Shown: positions 1 to 8,034 of the stretch, piece after piece | Position numbering within the stretch: the stretch's first letter is position 1 | Layout: the number at the start of each line of letters is the position of its first letter | Origin: JACDQM01 sp044373315 | GTDB taxonomy: Bacteria > Pseudomonadota > Gammaproteobacteria > Burkholderiales > Burkholderiaceae_C | Assembly (NCBI RefSeq): GCF_044373315.1 | Contig: NZ_JBILQK010000018.1 | Location: forward strand, 1 to 56,008 | Direction: 5' to 3' | Length of the DNA: 56,008 nucleotides | The notes under the pieces: generated by a model | Told to the model about the DNA's origin: nothing | Database searches by the model: none | What the model saw: the letters and a program-made list of their open reading frames with translations, nothing else | Translations under genes and position numbers: made by a program

Positions 1-258
1 CCGCTACCTGATGGCGTGAGCGGCCCGACGCGCGCACAGCTGATGGCCCGCTTCCATGTGCGCGCCGCCGACGGCCAACTGCTCAGCGGTGCTGCCGCCT
101 TTCTGGCGCTGTGGGCCGCGCTGCCTGGCTGGCGCTGGCTGGCCCGGCTCGGTCGCCTGCCCGGTGTGGCCTGGACGATGGAGCGCGCCTATCGCCTGTT
201 CCTGCGCTTGCGGCCGCGGCTGCAGCGCTGGGCAGCCCACCTCGACCGACCCGCCTGA
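1..258 (+). CDS. DCC/DUF393 family thiol-disulfide oxidoreductase-like protein, 3' part
   Basis: This is the C-terminal part of a protein whose start lies before the window; frame 1 is open from base 1 to the TGA at 256-258. The residues match the end of the DUF393 (DCC) family: a DGQLLSG segment, an ALWAALPGWRWLARL helix, a PGV turn and a basic YRLFLRLRPRL tail. The DxxCxxC motif that names the family would lie upstream and cannot be checked. DCC proteins often sit beside photolyase/cryptochrome and SDR genes in proteobacteria, as here. Function is unproven; a redox role is inferred from the family name only. Confidence 0.7.
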   Translation, partial: PLPDGVSGPTRAQLMARFHVRAADGQLLSGAAAFLALWAALPGWRWLARLGRLPGVAWTMERAYRLFLRLRPRLQRWAAHLDRPA

Positions 259-297
259 TCAAGCTGCCTCACACCTCTTCACGAAAGCGATCCGCCC

Positions 298-1029
298 ATG
301 AACTCCATTGCCCTCATCACCGGTGCCAGCGGTGGCATCGGCCGCACCCTGGCCCGTCAACTGCTGGCCACAGGCCACCGCGTCGTCGCCGTCGGACGCG
401 ACGACGATCGCCTGGCCGAGGTTGAGGCCACGCTGCGCATCAGCGCCGACACCAGCACCCCCGAAGGCGCCGCGCTGGCCCTCGCGGCCTGCGAGGAGGC
501 GCTCGGCGCCGCGCCTGGCCTGCTGGCGCATTGCGTAGGCAGCACCTTGATCGCGCCGCTGCATCGCACCCGCGCCGAGGCCTACCGGGAGGTGATGCGC
601 GTCAACCTCGACAGCGCCTTCTTCATATTGCAGGCCTGGGTGGGCGCGCTGCAGGGTGGGCCAGGCGCGGCGGTCTTCGCCAGTTCGGTGGTGGCACGCA
701 TCGGCGTGGCTAACCATGAGGCTATCGCGGCGGCCAAGGGCGGCGTCGAGGCACTGGTGCGCAGCGCCGCCGCCACCTATGCCGCGCAAGGCCTGCGCAT
801 CAACGCGGTCGCACCCGGCATGACCGAGACACCGATGACGGCCAGCATGCTGAAGCTGCCGGCGATGCGCGACGGCGCCGCGCGGCAATACCCGCTGGGC
901 GGCCTGCAATCCGCCGAACAGGTGGCCGATGTGATGGCCTGGCTGCTGAGCGCGGCATCGTCCCGTGTCACCGGCCAGGTGATCGCAGTCGACGGCGGAT
1001 TCACCACCATCCGGCCGTTGGTGAAGTAA
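298..1029 (+). CDS. SDR family protein lacking the catalytic Tyr
   Basis: A 243-residue short-chain dehydrogenase/reductase fold. The N-terminal TGASGGIG (residues 8-15) is the dinucleotide-binding glycine motif, and the C-terminal TGQVIAVDGG is typical of the classical SDR group. Catalytic positions: Asn103 (VNL), Ser129/130 and Lys147 are present, but the YxxxK tyrosine is replaced by Ile143 (sequence HEAIAAAK), and the usual NNAG is HCVG. It may therefore bind a nucleotide without normal SDR catalysis, or use a different mechanism. It lies 39 bases after the DCC gene and just before the Cys-rich and photolyase genes, probably in one operon. The substrate is unknown. Confidence 0.88.
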   Translation: MNSIALITGASGGIGRTLARQLLATGHRVVAVGRDDDRLAEVEATLRISADTSTPEGAALALAACEEALGAAPGLLAHCVGSTLIAPLHRTRAEAYREVMRVNLDSAFFILQAWVGALQGGPGAAVFASSVVARIGVANHEAIAAAKGGVEALVRSAAATYAAQGLRINAVAPGMTETPMTASMLKLPAMRDGAARQYPLGGLQSAEQVADVMAWLLSAASSRVTGQVIAVDGGFTTIRPLVK

Positions 1030-1039
1030 GGAGAACGCC

Positions 1040-1228
1040 ATGAGCGACGACCCACGCTGCTGCGGCAGCGGCACATGCATCATCGACACGCAAGGCCGCT
1101 GCTGGTGCGGCCAGCAGTGGGATGGCATCAAGATGTGTCATGCACCGATCGGCCCAGAAGAACCACAGCTGGCGGCCTTGCCAAACCAAGCCCCGGGCGC
1201 GTCAGGCGGCGACGACCTGCCGGCATGA
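1040..1228 (+). CDS. small cysteine-rich protein of the photolyase cluster
   Basis: A 62-residue protein with six Cys in its first 33 residues (C7, C8, C13, C21, C23, C33), two in a CWC pair, suggesting metal binding or disulfides. The start is supported by an AAGGAG sequence 7 bases upstream. Its stop overlaps the photolyase start (ATGA at 1225-1228), so the two are likely translationally coupled. I know of no assigned function. Similar short Cys-rich proteins occur next to photolyase genes in Burkholderiales, from memory rather than a search. Confidence 0.75.
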   Translation: MSDDPRCCGSGTCIIDTQGRCWCGQQWDGIKMCHAPIGPEEPQLAALPNQAPGASGGDDLPA

Positions 1229-2697
1229 AGCCGGCGGCCCTGGTCTGGTTCAAGCGTGATCTGCGCGTGCGCGACCACGCGCCGCTGGCCGAGGCGCTGC
1301 ACTTCGAGCAGGCGCTGGCGCTGCTGGTGATCGAGCCGCAGTGGCTGGGCAGCCCCGAGTGCGACCCGCGCCATGTCGCCTTCCTGCTGGACTGTGCGGC
1401 CGAGCTGCAGGCCGAGCTGGCGAGGCGCGGGCTGCGCATGCTGGTGCGCCAGGGCGAGATGCCGGGCGTGCTGCAGTCGCTGCGGCGCGAGTTTCCCTTC
1501 ACGCATCTGTTCAGCCACGAGGAAACCGGCCCGAGCTGGAGCTACACGCGCGATCGGGCTGTGGCCGTCTGGTGCCGCAGCCAGGGTGTGCTCTGGCTCG
1601 AATCGCCGCAAACCGGCGTGGTGCGCCGGCTGCAATCACGTGCTGGCTGGGCCGGCCGCTGGGCGCAGCGCATGAATGCACCCGAGGCGCGCGACGCGAG
1701 CGGCTTCAAGCCAGCCACCAGCCTGCTGCCCAAGGCCCTGCCCAGCCTGCATGAACTCGGACTGCCTGTGCCACAGACCGCGATGCCCGCTGGCGGCGAG
1801 CGCGCCGCCTGGGCCACCCTGGCGAGCTTTCTGGAAGGTCGGGGACGAGACTACCGCCAGGCCCTGTCCAGCCCGCTGAGCGCCGCCGAGGGCTGCAGCC
1901 GCCTGAGCGCGCACCTGGCTTTCGGCACCATCTCGATGCGCTGCGTACACCAGGCCACCGAGGCCCGCATCGCCACCACCTCGGACCGGCAGCTGGCTTA
2001 CGCGCTGCGCGGCTTTGCCAGCCGCCTGCGCTGGCATTGCCACTTCATGCAGAAGCTCGAAGACGAGCCAGCCATCGAGTGGCGCAACGTCGCGCGCTCG
2101 GTCGATGGCCTGCGCGCCGGTGACGGACGGCATCCGGAACCGGTCGACCAGGAACGATTACAGGCCTGGTGCGCAGGCCGCACCGGCTATCCCATGGTCG
2201 ATGCCTGCATGCGCCAGCTGCGGGCCACCGGCTGGCTGAACTTCCGCATGCGCGCCATGCTGGTCAGCTTCGCGGCCTATCACCTGGGCCTGCACTGGCG
2301 CGAGCCCGGGCTGTTCCTGGCCCGGCAGTTTCTCGATTTCGAGGCCGGCATCCATTGGAGCCAGATGCAGATGCAGTCAGGCACCACCGGCATCAACACG
2401 CTGCGCATCTACTCACCCGCCAAGCAGGCACGCGACCACGACCCGCAAGGCCTCTACGTCCGGCGCTGGGTGCCCGAGATCGGCAGCCCCGCCTACCCGC
2501 CACCGATCGTCGACGAGCGGGCCGCATTGGCGGCCATCAAGGACAAGCTCTACGCGCTGCGCCGCACCGGCGAGGCCCGCGCCGAGGCCGAGGCCATCCA
2601 GCACAAGCATGGCTCAAGAAAGAGCGGCCTGCCGCCCAGCCCGCGCCGCCCGGTGCGCAAGGACAAGACGCCGGCCGGGCAGGGCCAACTTTTCTAG
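1225..2697 (+). CDS. cryptochrome/photolyase family flavoprotein
   Basis: A 490-residue member of the photolyase/cryptochrome superfamily. The N-terminal VWFKRDLRVRDHAPL is the antenna-domain start. The C-terminal half has the FAD-domain signatures RTGYPMVDACMRQL, TGWLNFRMR, SGTTGIN and YSPAKQ..HDPQGLYVRRWVPE. Usual role: light-driven, FADH-dependent repair of UV pyrimidine dimers. The region corresponding to the Asn-containing WQW segment of E. coli PhrB reads GIHWSQMQMQ here, so the flavin N5 environment looks different from class I enzymes; it may belong to the divergent group called NewPHL (uncertain). A longer upstream frame exists, but the ATGA overlap and the RDLR start favour 1225. 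Coupled to the Cys-rich gene. Confidence 0.88.
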   Translation: MKPAALVWFKRDLRVRDHAPLAEALHFEQALALLVIEPQWLGSPECDPRHVAFLLDCAAELQAELARRGLRMLVRQGEMPGVLQSLRREFPFTHLFSHEETGPSWSYTRDRAVAVWCRSQGVLWLESPQTGVVRRLQSRAGWAGRWAQRMNAPEARDASGFKPATSLLPKALPSLHELGLPVPQTAMPAGGERAAWATLASFLEGRGRDYRQALSSPLSAAEGCSRLSAHLAFGTISMRCVHQATEARIATTSDRQLAYALRGFASRLRWHCHFMQKLEDEPAIEWRNVARSVDGLRAGDGRHPEPVDQERLQAWCAGRTGYPMVDACMRQLRATGWLNFRMRAMLVSFAAYHLGLHWREPGLFLARQFLDFEAGIHWSQMQMQSGTTGINTLRIYSPAKQARDHDPQGLYVRRWVPEIGSPAYPPPIVDERAALAAIKDKLYALRRTGEARAEAEAIQHKHGSRKSGLPPSPRRPVRKDKTPAGQGQLF

Positions 2698-2844
2698 ACG
2701 CCCCGACGCTGGCGCGTGAACAAGGACACAAACCAATCAAATACCACTCACACACGGGGTATCCCTGATCACCCCATCGCTCAAGAATGCGCTGCGCCCA
2801 TGAAACAGGCCCATCCGCACCTCCTGATTAACGAAGAGCATGGT

Positions 2845-3855
2845 ATGAAACAAGCACTCGGCCTCACCAGCAAAACTATTGGTATCTCTTTGGTAGCAAT
2901 TCTGATGGTGGGTCTGGCCAGCACCCGTGCGCTCGCTGCACCGGTCCTGAGCCTCGGCGCCGCCCAGGGCTACAGCGGCTTCTTCTTCGGCGATGTGAAA
3001 GCCCAGAACGACGTCGAGGGGCGCCTGGCGGTGGGCGGCAACTTCACCGGTAATGGCTCGATCGGCTACCGGAACGCGCATGGCTCCAGCGGGCCTAGCC
3101 TGGTGGTCGGCGGCAACGCCCACTTCAACAGCAATGGCGGCATCTTCAACGGCCCCACGGCTGCCACCAACACCAACGCATCGGTCGGCCCGATCACCGG
3201 CTACGCGAAAGCGCCGGGCTACGGCGTCTACGGCGGCCGCCTCAGCGGCGCAACGGCCGGCATGGATCTGCGCCAGCAAAGCGGCGTGATCGACTTCGCG
3301 CAGGCCAAGTCACAGCTGGGCCAGCTGTCCGTGGAGCTCGGCAGCCAGCGTGGCACCGGCAAGGTCGAGGCCCCGTGGTCCGATACCCGCCTGACGGGTT
3401 CTGGCAGGAGCGGTGTGATCGATTTCTTCGATCTGCTGGCCAAGCCCGGCTGGGACGGCAAGCTGGCCATCGGCACGCTGGAGCTGCGTGATGTGGCAGC
3501 CGACTCCTGGGCGGTGATCAATGTGCGCAGCAGCGGCGCTATCGCCTTCACCGGCGGATTCGAAGGCCTGTTCGATGATCTGGGTGGCCGCGTGCTGTTC
3601 AACTTCACCGATGCCAGCCAGATCTCCATCAACACCTTTGTGTGGGGCAGCATCCTCGCACCCAAGGCCGACTTCCGCGGCCAGGGCCATGTGGAAGGCA
3701 CGGTGATCGGTCAATCGGTCTCGCAAGCCTTCGAGTTGGGCCACGAGCCTTTCGTGCCCCCGAACAACGCCGTGCCCGAACCGCAGAGCATTGCGCTGCT
3801 GCTGGCCGGCCTGGCGGCGCTGGGCTGGGCCAGCCGCCGCCGACTGCGCGGCTGA
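2845..3855 (+). CDS. choice-of-anchor A domain PEP-CTERM protein
   Basis: A 336-residue exported protein. The N-terminus is a signal peptide (Lys-rich start, hydrophobic ISLVAILMVGLAS, cleavage near ALA-AP). The body has the DVEGRLAVGGN motif of the choice-of-anchor A domain and Gly/Asn-rich beta structure. The C-terminus is a PEP-CTERM signal: VPEP, a hydrophobic helix, then RRRLRG, recognised by an exosortase for anchoring to the outer envelope or matrix. No exosortase gene is in the window. The ATG at 2845 with GAAGAG upstream is preferred over an earlier GTG that would place 43 hydrophilic residues before the signal peptide. Likely an extracellular matrix or surface protein. Confidence 0.85.
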   Translation: MKQALGLTSKTIGISLVAILMVGLASTRALAAPVLSLGAAQGYSGFFFGDVKAQNDVEGRLAVGGNFTGNGSIGYRNAHGSSGPSLVVGGNAHFNSNGGIFNGPTAATNTNASVGPITGYAKAPGYGVYGGRLSGATAGMDLRQQSGVIDFAQAKSQLGQLSVELGSQRGTGKVEAPWSDTRLTGSGRSGVIDFFDLLAKPGWDGKLAIGTLELRDVAADSWAVINVRSSGAIAFTGGFEGLFDDLGGRVLFNFTDASQISINTFVWGSILAPKADFRGQGHVEGTVIGQSVSQAFELGHEPFVPPNNAVPEPQSIALLLAGLAALGWASRRRLRG

Positions 3856-3862
3856 TCGGCCA

Positions 3863-3922
3863 GACCGGCCCACAGCACCCGACCCGGCCTGCAACCGCCG
3901 GCGGCACGGCAGGCGGCCGGTC
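3863..3922 (+). repeat. inverted repeat after the PEP-CTERM gene
   Basis: GACCGGCC (3863-3870) and GGCCGGTC (3915-3922) form a perfect 8-bp stem enclosing a GC-rich loop that contains a further GCCGCCGGC self-complement. No T-tract follows, so a factor-independent terminator is not supported. It could fold in the RNA between the PEP-CTERM gene and the sulfate operon. Confidence 0.35.
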
Positions 3923-3953
3923 AGACGAGGCATCAACAAGCCACGGCCTCGAA

Positions 3954-3980
3954 TAAGCAAAGAAGAAATCAATCGTTCCC
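3954..3980 (+). promoter_or_regulatory. candidate CysB-type element upstream of the sulfate operon
   Basis: A 27-nt element beginning TAAGCAA and ending GTTCCC, 53 bases before the binding-protein start. It matches 20 of 27 positions, without gaps, to the element at 9010-9036 before the second sulfate-binding protein gene. The A-rich left part with TAAG and the GTT right part resemble CysB half-sites. CysB binding is inferred from the CysB-type gene between the two targets. Confidence 0.5.
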
Positions 3981-4033
3981 AAAACTGGCTCCGCTTGGCA
4001 CTCTCACGGCCTGACTCTTGTTGAAGCTCCGCC

Positions 4034-5059
4034 ATGAACCTGCCAGATCGCCGCCACCTCCTGATCGCCCTTGCCACCTTTGGCAGCGCCGCACTCGCAC
4101 CGCAAGCCGTGCTGGCACAGCCGGCCGGGGACATTCAATTGCTCAACGTGTCCTATGACGTGAGCCGCGAGCTCTACAAGGACATCAATCCCGCCTTCGC
4201 GGCGCAGCACAAGGCCAAGACCGGCCGAACCGTCACGGTCACCCAGTCCCATGGCGGCTCAAGCCGCCAGGCCCTGTCGGTCGCCAGCGGCCTGGAAGCC
4301 GATGTGGTGACGATGAACCAGGCTACCGACCTGGATTTGCTAGCCGAGAAGGGTCTGATCCGCGCCGACTGGCGCAAAGCGTTCCCGAATGGCGCAGCAC
4401 CCTACACCACCACCACGGTTTTCCTGGTGCGCAAGGGCAACCCTAAGGCCATCAAGGACTGGGCTGACCTCACCCGCACCGGCGTCTCGGTGATCGTGCC
4501 CAACCCCAAGACCTCGGGCAACGGCCGCTACACCTATCTGGCAGCCTGGGGCTCGGTGATCGCCAAGGGCGGCAACGATGCCCAGGCGCGCGACTTCGTC
4601 GCCAAGCTGCTGGCCAATGTGCCGGTGCTGGACGGCGGCGGCCGCGGCGCGACGACCACCTTCACGCAGCGCGACATCGGCGATGTGCTGGTGACCTTCG
4701 AGAACGAAGCCGAGCTGATCGAGAACGAAGTCGGCAAGGGTAAGTTCGACGTGGTCTACCCCAGCATCACGATCGAGGCCGAGGCCCCGGTGGCCGTGGT
4801 CGAGAAGGTGGTGACCAAGAAAGGCACGGCGGCAGCGGCCAAGGCCTATCTGGACTTCCTCTACTCGCCCGAAGGCCAGCAGATCATCGCCAAGCACAAC
4901 TTCCGCCCGCGTGACGCGGCGGTCGCCAAGGCCAACGCAGCGCGCTTCCCTGTGGTCAAGACTTTCACGGTGGACTCGCTGCTGGGGGGCTGGACGGCCG
5001 TGACAAAGACGCACTTCGCCGACGGCGGTGTCTACGACCAATTGGTCCTCAAGCGCTGA
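4034..5059 (+). CDS. cysP: sulfate/thiosulfate ABC transporter substrate-binding protein
   Basis: A 341-residue periplasmic binding protein of the Sbp/CysP family, with a signal peptide (RRHLLIALATFGSAALAPQAVLAQ). Family hallmarks are LLNVSYDVSRELYKDIN, QSHGGSSRQA, the sulfate-contacting TPNPKTSGN-type segment (VPNPKTSGNGRYTYLAAWG) and the GGWTAVTKTHFADGG-VYDQL end. It delivers sulfate or thiosulfate to the CysTWA importer encoded immediately downstream. First gene of the operon; the cysT start lies 13 bases after its stop. A paralogue lies at 9097. Whether this copy prefers sulfate or thiosulfate cannot be told from the sequence, so the symbol is approximate. Confidence 0.92.
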   Translation: MNLPDRRHLLIALATFGSAALAPQAVLAQPAGDIQLLNVSYDVSRELYKDINPAFAAQHKAKTGRTVTVTQSHGGSSRQALSVASGLEADVVTMNQATDLDLLAEKGLIRADWRKAFPNGAAPYTTTTVFLVRKGNPKAIKDWADLTRTGVSVIVPNPKTSGNGRYTYLAAWGSVIAKGGNDAQARDFVAKLLANVPVLDGGGRGATTTFTQRDIGDVLVTFENEAELIENEVGKGKFDVVYPSITIEAEAPVAVVEKVVTKKGTAAAAKAYLDFLYSPEGQQIIAKHNFRPRDAAVAKANAARFPVVKTFTVDSLLGGWTAVTKTHFADGGVYDQLVLKR

Positions 5060-5072
5060 GCGTGGTTTCGCG

Positions 5073-5960
5073 ATGACAAACGCTGCCGTTCTGAGCGCGC
5101 CCGGCGCCGCCGCCGCTGCGCCCCGGCGCAAGCCGCGCCGCGTGCTGCCGGGCTTCGCGCCCACTCTGGGCTTCACCCTGTTCTACCTGTCACTGCTGGT
5201 GTTGATCCCGCTGTCGGCGGTCTTCTTCAAGGCGGCCGGCCACGGTTTCGACGCCTTTTGGGCCGCAGCCACCGCGCCGCGGGTGATTGCGTCCTACAAG
5301 CTGAGTTTCGGCACCGCGCTGCTGGCGGCCAGCATCAATGTGGTGTTCGGCCTGGTCCTGGCCTGGTCGCTGGTGCGCTACGAGTTCCCCGGCAAGAAGA
5401 TCGTCGACGCGCTGATCGATCTGCCGTTCGCGCTGCCGACGGCGGTCGCCGGCATCTCGCTGACGGCGCTGTACGCCGGCAATGGCTGGATGGGCCAGTT
5501 GCTCGCCCCATTGGGTATCAAGGTGGCCTTCACGCCGCTGGGCATCCTGGTGGCGCTGATCTTCATCGGCCTGCCCTTTGTGGTGCGCACGGTGCAACCG
5601 GTGCTGGAGGACATGGAGACCGAGCTTGAGGAGGCTGCAGCCTCACTGGGCGCGCAGCGCTGGCAAGCCTTCCGCATGGTCGTGCTGCCCATCCTGCTGC
5701 CCAGTCTGCTGACCGGCTTCGCGCTGGCCTTCGCACGGGCCGTGGGCGAATACGGCTCGGTGATCTTCATCGCCGGCAACATCCCAATGGTCAGCGAGAT
5801 CACGCCGCTGATGATCATCTCCAAGCTTGAGCAGTTCGACTACGTCGGCGCCACTGCCATTGCCACGGTGATGCTGTTGTTCTCCTTCGTGCTGCTGCTG
5901 GCGATCAACGGCCTGCAGGCCTGGAGCAGCCGGCGCATGGGCCAGGAAGGACGCAAATAA
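5073..5960 (+). CDS. cysT: sulfate ABC transporter permease CysT
   Basis: A 295-residue inner-membrane permease. It begins with an Ala/Arg-rich cytoplasmic tail, followed by about six hydrophobic segments. The EEAAASLGAQRWQAFRMVVLP loop is the ABC permease EAA motif that docks with the ATPase. Together with CysW it forms the sulfate channel. The ATG at 5073 is chosen over an in-frame start inside cysP because it leaves a short spacer. Its stop overlaps the cysW start (TAATG), which implies translational coupling. Confidence 0.94.
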   Translation: MTNAAVLSAPGAAAAAPRRKPRRVLPGFAPTLGFTLFYLSLLVLIPLSAVFFKAAGHGFDAFWAAATAPRVIASYKLSFGTALLAASINVVFGLVLAWSLVRYEFPGKKIVDALIDLPFALPTAVAGISLTALYAGNGWMGQLLAPLGIKVAFTPLGILVALIFIGLPFVVRTVQPVLEDMETELEEAAASLGAQRWQAFRMVVLPILLPSLLTGFALAFARAVGEYGSVIFIAGNIPMVSEITPLMIISKLEQFDYVGATAIATVMLLFSFVLLLAINGLQAWSSRRMGQEGRK

Positions 5961-6841
5961 TGTCAGGCGCTGTTTCTTCACTGGGCGCTGCCAAGGGCCG
6001 CTACCAGAGCAACCCGGCCACGCGCGAGGCACCCTGGGTGCGGCGCACGCTGCTGGGCCTGGGCCTGGCCTTCTTCGCCCTCTTTCTGGTGCTGCCGCTG
6101 GTGGCGGTGTTCACCGAGGCCTTGCGCAAGGGCTGGGACACCTATCTGGCCGCACTGATCGAGCCGGATGCCGTCTCCGCCATCAAGCTGACGCTGCTGG
6201 CGGCCGCCATCTCCGTGCCACTGAACCTGGTCTTCGGCGTCAGCGCGGCCTGGGCCATTGCCAAGCATGACTTCCGCGGCAAGCAGTTGCTGATCACCTT
6301 CATCGACCTTCCGTTCTCGGTGTCGCCGGTGGTGGCCGGATTGGTCTATGTGCTGATCTTCGGCGCGCAGGGCTGGTTCGGTCCCTGGCTGCAGGCGAAC
6401 GACATCAAGGTCATCTTCGCGGTGCCCGGCATCGTATTGGCGACACTGTTCGTCACCTTCCCCTTCGTCGCCCGAGAGCTAATCCCGCTGATGCAGGCCC
6501 AGGGCCGCGACGAGGAGGAAGCCGCCACCGTGCTGGGCGCCTCGGGTTGGCAGACCTTCTGGCGAGTGACCCTGCCCAACATCAAATGGGGCCTGCTGTA
6601 CGGCGTGATCCTGTGCAATGCACGCGCCTTCGGCGAGTTTGGCGCCGTGTCCGTGGTGTCCGGCCATATCCGCGGCCAGACCAACACGCTGCCGCTGCAT
6701 GTCGAGATCCTCTACAACGAGTACCAGTTCGCCGCTGCCTTTGCGGTGGCCTCTCTGCTGGCGCTGCTGGCGCTGGTGACGCTGGTGCTGAAACAAATCG
6801 TCGAATGGCGGCACGCCGCTGCCATCAAGGAAGTCCAATGA
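5960..6841 (+). CDS. cysW: sulfate ABC transporter permease CysW
   Basis: A 293-residue inner-membrane permease, partner of CysT. It has a hydrophobic first helix (LLGLGLAFFALFLVLPLVAVF), further membrane segments and the EAA docking loop EEEAATVLGASGWQTFWRVTLP. The C-terminal GAVSVVSGHIRGQTNTLPL segment is characteristic of CysW. The start overlaps the cysT stop by one base. The stop overlaps the start of a 36-codon ORF rather than cysA itself, which is unusual for this operon. Confidence 0.94.
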   Translation: MSGAVSSLGAAKGRYQSNPATREAPWVRRTLLGLGLAFFALFLVLPLVAVFTEALRKGWDTYLAALIEPDAVSAIKLTLLAAAISVPLNLVFGVSAAWAIAKHDFRGKQLLITFIDLPFSVSPVVAGLVYVLIFGAQGWFGPWLQANDIKVIFAVPGIVLATLFVTFPFVARELIPLMQAQGRDEEEAATVLGASGWQTFWRVTLPNIKWGLLYGVILCNARAFGEFGAVSVVSGHIRGQTNTLPLHVEILYNEYQFAAAFAVASLLALLALVTLVLKQIVEWRHAAAIKEVQ

Positions 6842-6951
6842 TGACTATCGCCACCAAAGCGGAACGGGCCGCGCGCCGGGCCGCTCCCAAGCCAGCCCAG
6901 ATCCTCTCGGGGGATCAGAAGAAGCACGCATCGGACGAGGGGCTGTCATGA
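6841..6951 (+). CDS. 36-residue basic ORF bridging cysW and cysA
   Basis: A short ORF (ATG at 6838 or 6841) that fills the gap between cysW and cysA. AAGGAAG stands 4-7 bases before its tandem ATGs. With the 6838 ATG it overlaps the cysW stop as ATGA, and its own TGA overlaps the cysA start as ATGA (6948-6951). The product begins MTIATKAERAARRAAPK and is basic and hydrophilic, with no signal peptide or membrane segment. I recognise no family. It may be a real small protein or a translated spacer that carries ribosomes to cysA. Its end is fixed by the overlap; expression is inferred. Confidence 0.5.
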   Translation: MTIATKAERAARRAAPKPAQILSGDQKKHASDEGLS

Positions 6952-8012
6952 GCATTCAAGTCAGGAACATCCACAAGAGCTTCGGCGCGTTCACCGCGCT
7001 GGGCGACGTCAGCCTGGACTTCCCCACCGGCGAGTTGGTCGCGCTGCTCGGCCCCTCCGGCTGCGGCAAGACCACGCTGCTGCGCATCATCGCGGGGCTG
7101 GAGACGGCCGACCGGGGTCAGGTCTTGCTGGATGGCGAAGACGCATCCGACACCCATGTGCGCGAGCGCCAGGTCGGCTTCGTGTTCCAGCACTACGCCT
7201 TGTTCCGCCACATGACGGTGTTCGACAACGTGGCCTTCGGCCTGCGCGTCAAGCCGCGCAAGGAAAGGCTCAGCGAGGCGGCCATCAAGAAGAAAGTGCA
7301 TGAGTTGCTGAACCTGGTCCAGCTCGACTGGCTGGCCGACCGCTTCCCGCCGCAGCTCAGCGGTGGCCAGCGTCAGCGCATCGCGCTGGCGCGCGCACTG
7401 GCGGTTGAGCCGCGCGTGCTGCTGCTGGACGAGCCTTTCGGCGCACTGGATGCCAAGGTACGCAAGGAGCTGCGCCGCTGGCTGCGCCGCCTGCACGACG
7501 AGCTGCACATCACCAGCATCTTCGTCACCCACGACCAGGAAGAAGCGCTGGAGGTGGCCGACCGCGTGGTGCTGATGGACCACGGCCGCGTCGAGCAGGT
7601 GGGAACACCGCAGGAAGTCTACGAACGCCCGGCCACGCCCTTCGTCTATGGTTTCCTTGGCGCAGTCAATCGCTTCGAGGGTCGCAGCGAGAACGGCCGG
7701 CTGCACATCGGCGAGCACACGCTGACCCACGGCCAGGCGCATGAACTGGCCCCGGCGAACGGCGCCTTGCTGCAGGCCTATGCACGCCCGCACGAACTGC
7801 AGATCCTCACGACGCCCGGCGCCGAGGGCCTCGCAGCACGCGTGGAGCGCGTGCTGAGCTTCGGCGCTGCAGCGCGTGTCGAGCTGACCGGGCCGGATGG
7901 CCAGCACCTTGAAGCTGAGCTCAGCCGCGAGCAGGCCGAGCTGCTGCAGCTGCAGTCCGGCCAGGCGGTGCGCCTGCAAGCCTCGCGCTTGAGCCTGTTC
8001 GAGGCCGCATAA
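6948..8012 (+). CDS. cysA: sulfate ABC transporter ATP-binding protein CysA
   Basis: A 354-residue ABC ATPase. Walker A is GPSGCGKTT (residues 35-43), the signature is LSGGQRQRIALARAL, Walker B is LLLDEPFGALD, and the H-loop is FVTHDQEEALEVAD. The C-terminal ~110 residues form a TOBE-type beta domain (ANGALLQAYARPHEL onward), as in other sulfate and molybdate importers. It powers uptake through CysT/CysW. GAGGGG stands before the ATG. The start overlaps the small ORF upstream (ATGA). Confidence 0.95.
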   Translation: MSIQVRNIHKSFGAFTALGDVSLDFPTGELVALLGPSGCGKTTLLRIIAGLETADRGQVLLDGEDASDTHVRERQVGFVFQHYALFRHMTVFDNVAFGLRVKPRKERLSEAAIKKKVHELLNLVQLDWLADRFPPQLSGGQRQRIALARALAVEPRVLLLDEPFGALDAKVRKELRRWLRRLHDELHITSIFVTHDQEEALEVADRVVLMDHGRVEQVGTPQEVYERPATPFVYGFLGAVNRFEGRSENGRLHIGEHTLTHGQAHELAPANGALLQAYARPHELQILTTPGAEGLAARVERVLSFGAAARVELTGPDGQHLEAELSREQAELLQLQSGQAVRLQASRLSLFEAA

Positions 8013-8034
8013 GTAACAGGGTGCCACCGGGTTC

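Noticed and set aside
1075..1224. Extended N-terminus of the photolyase frame back to 1075
   Set aside because: It lies inside the Cys-rich gene, and the family N-terminus starts at 1225.
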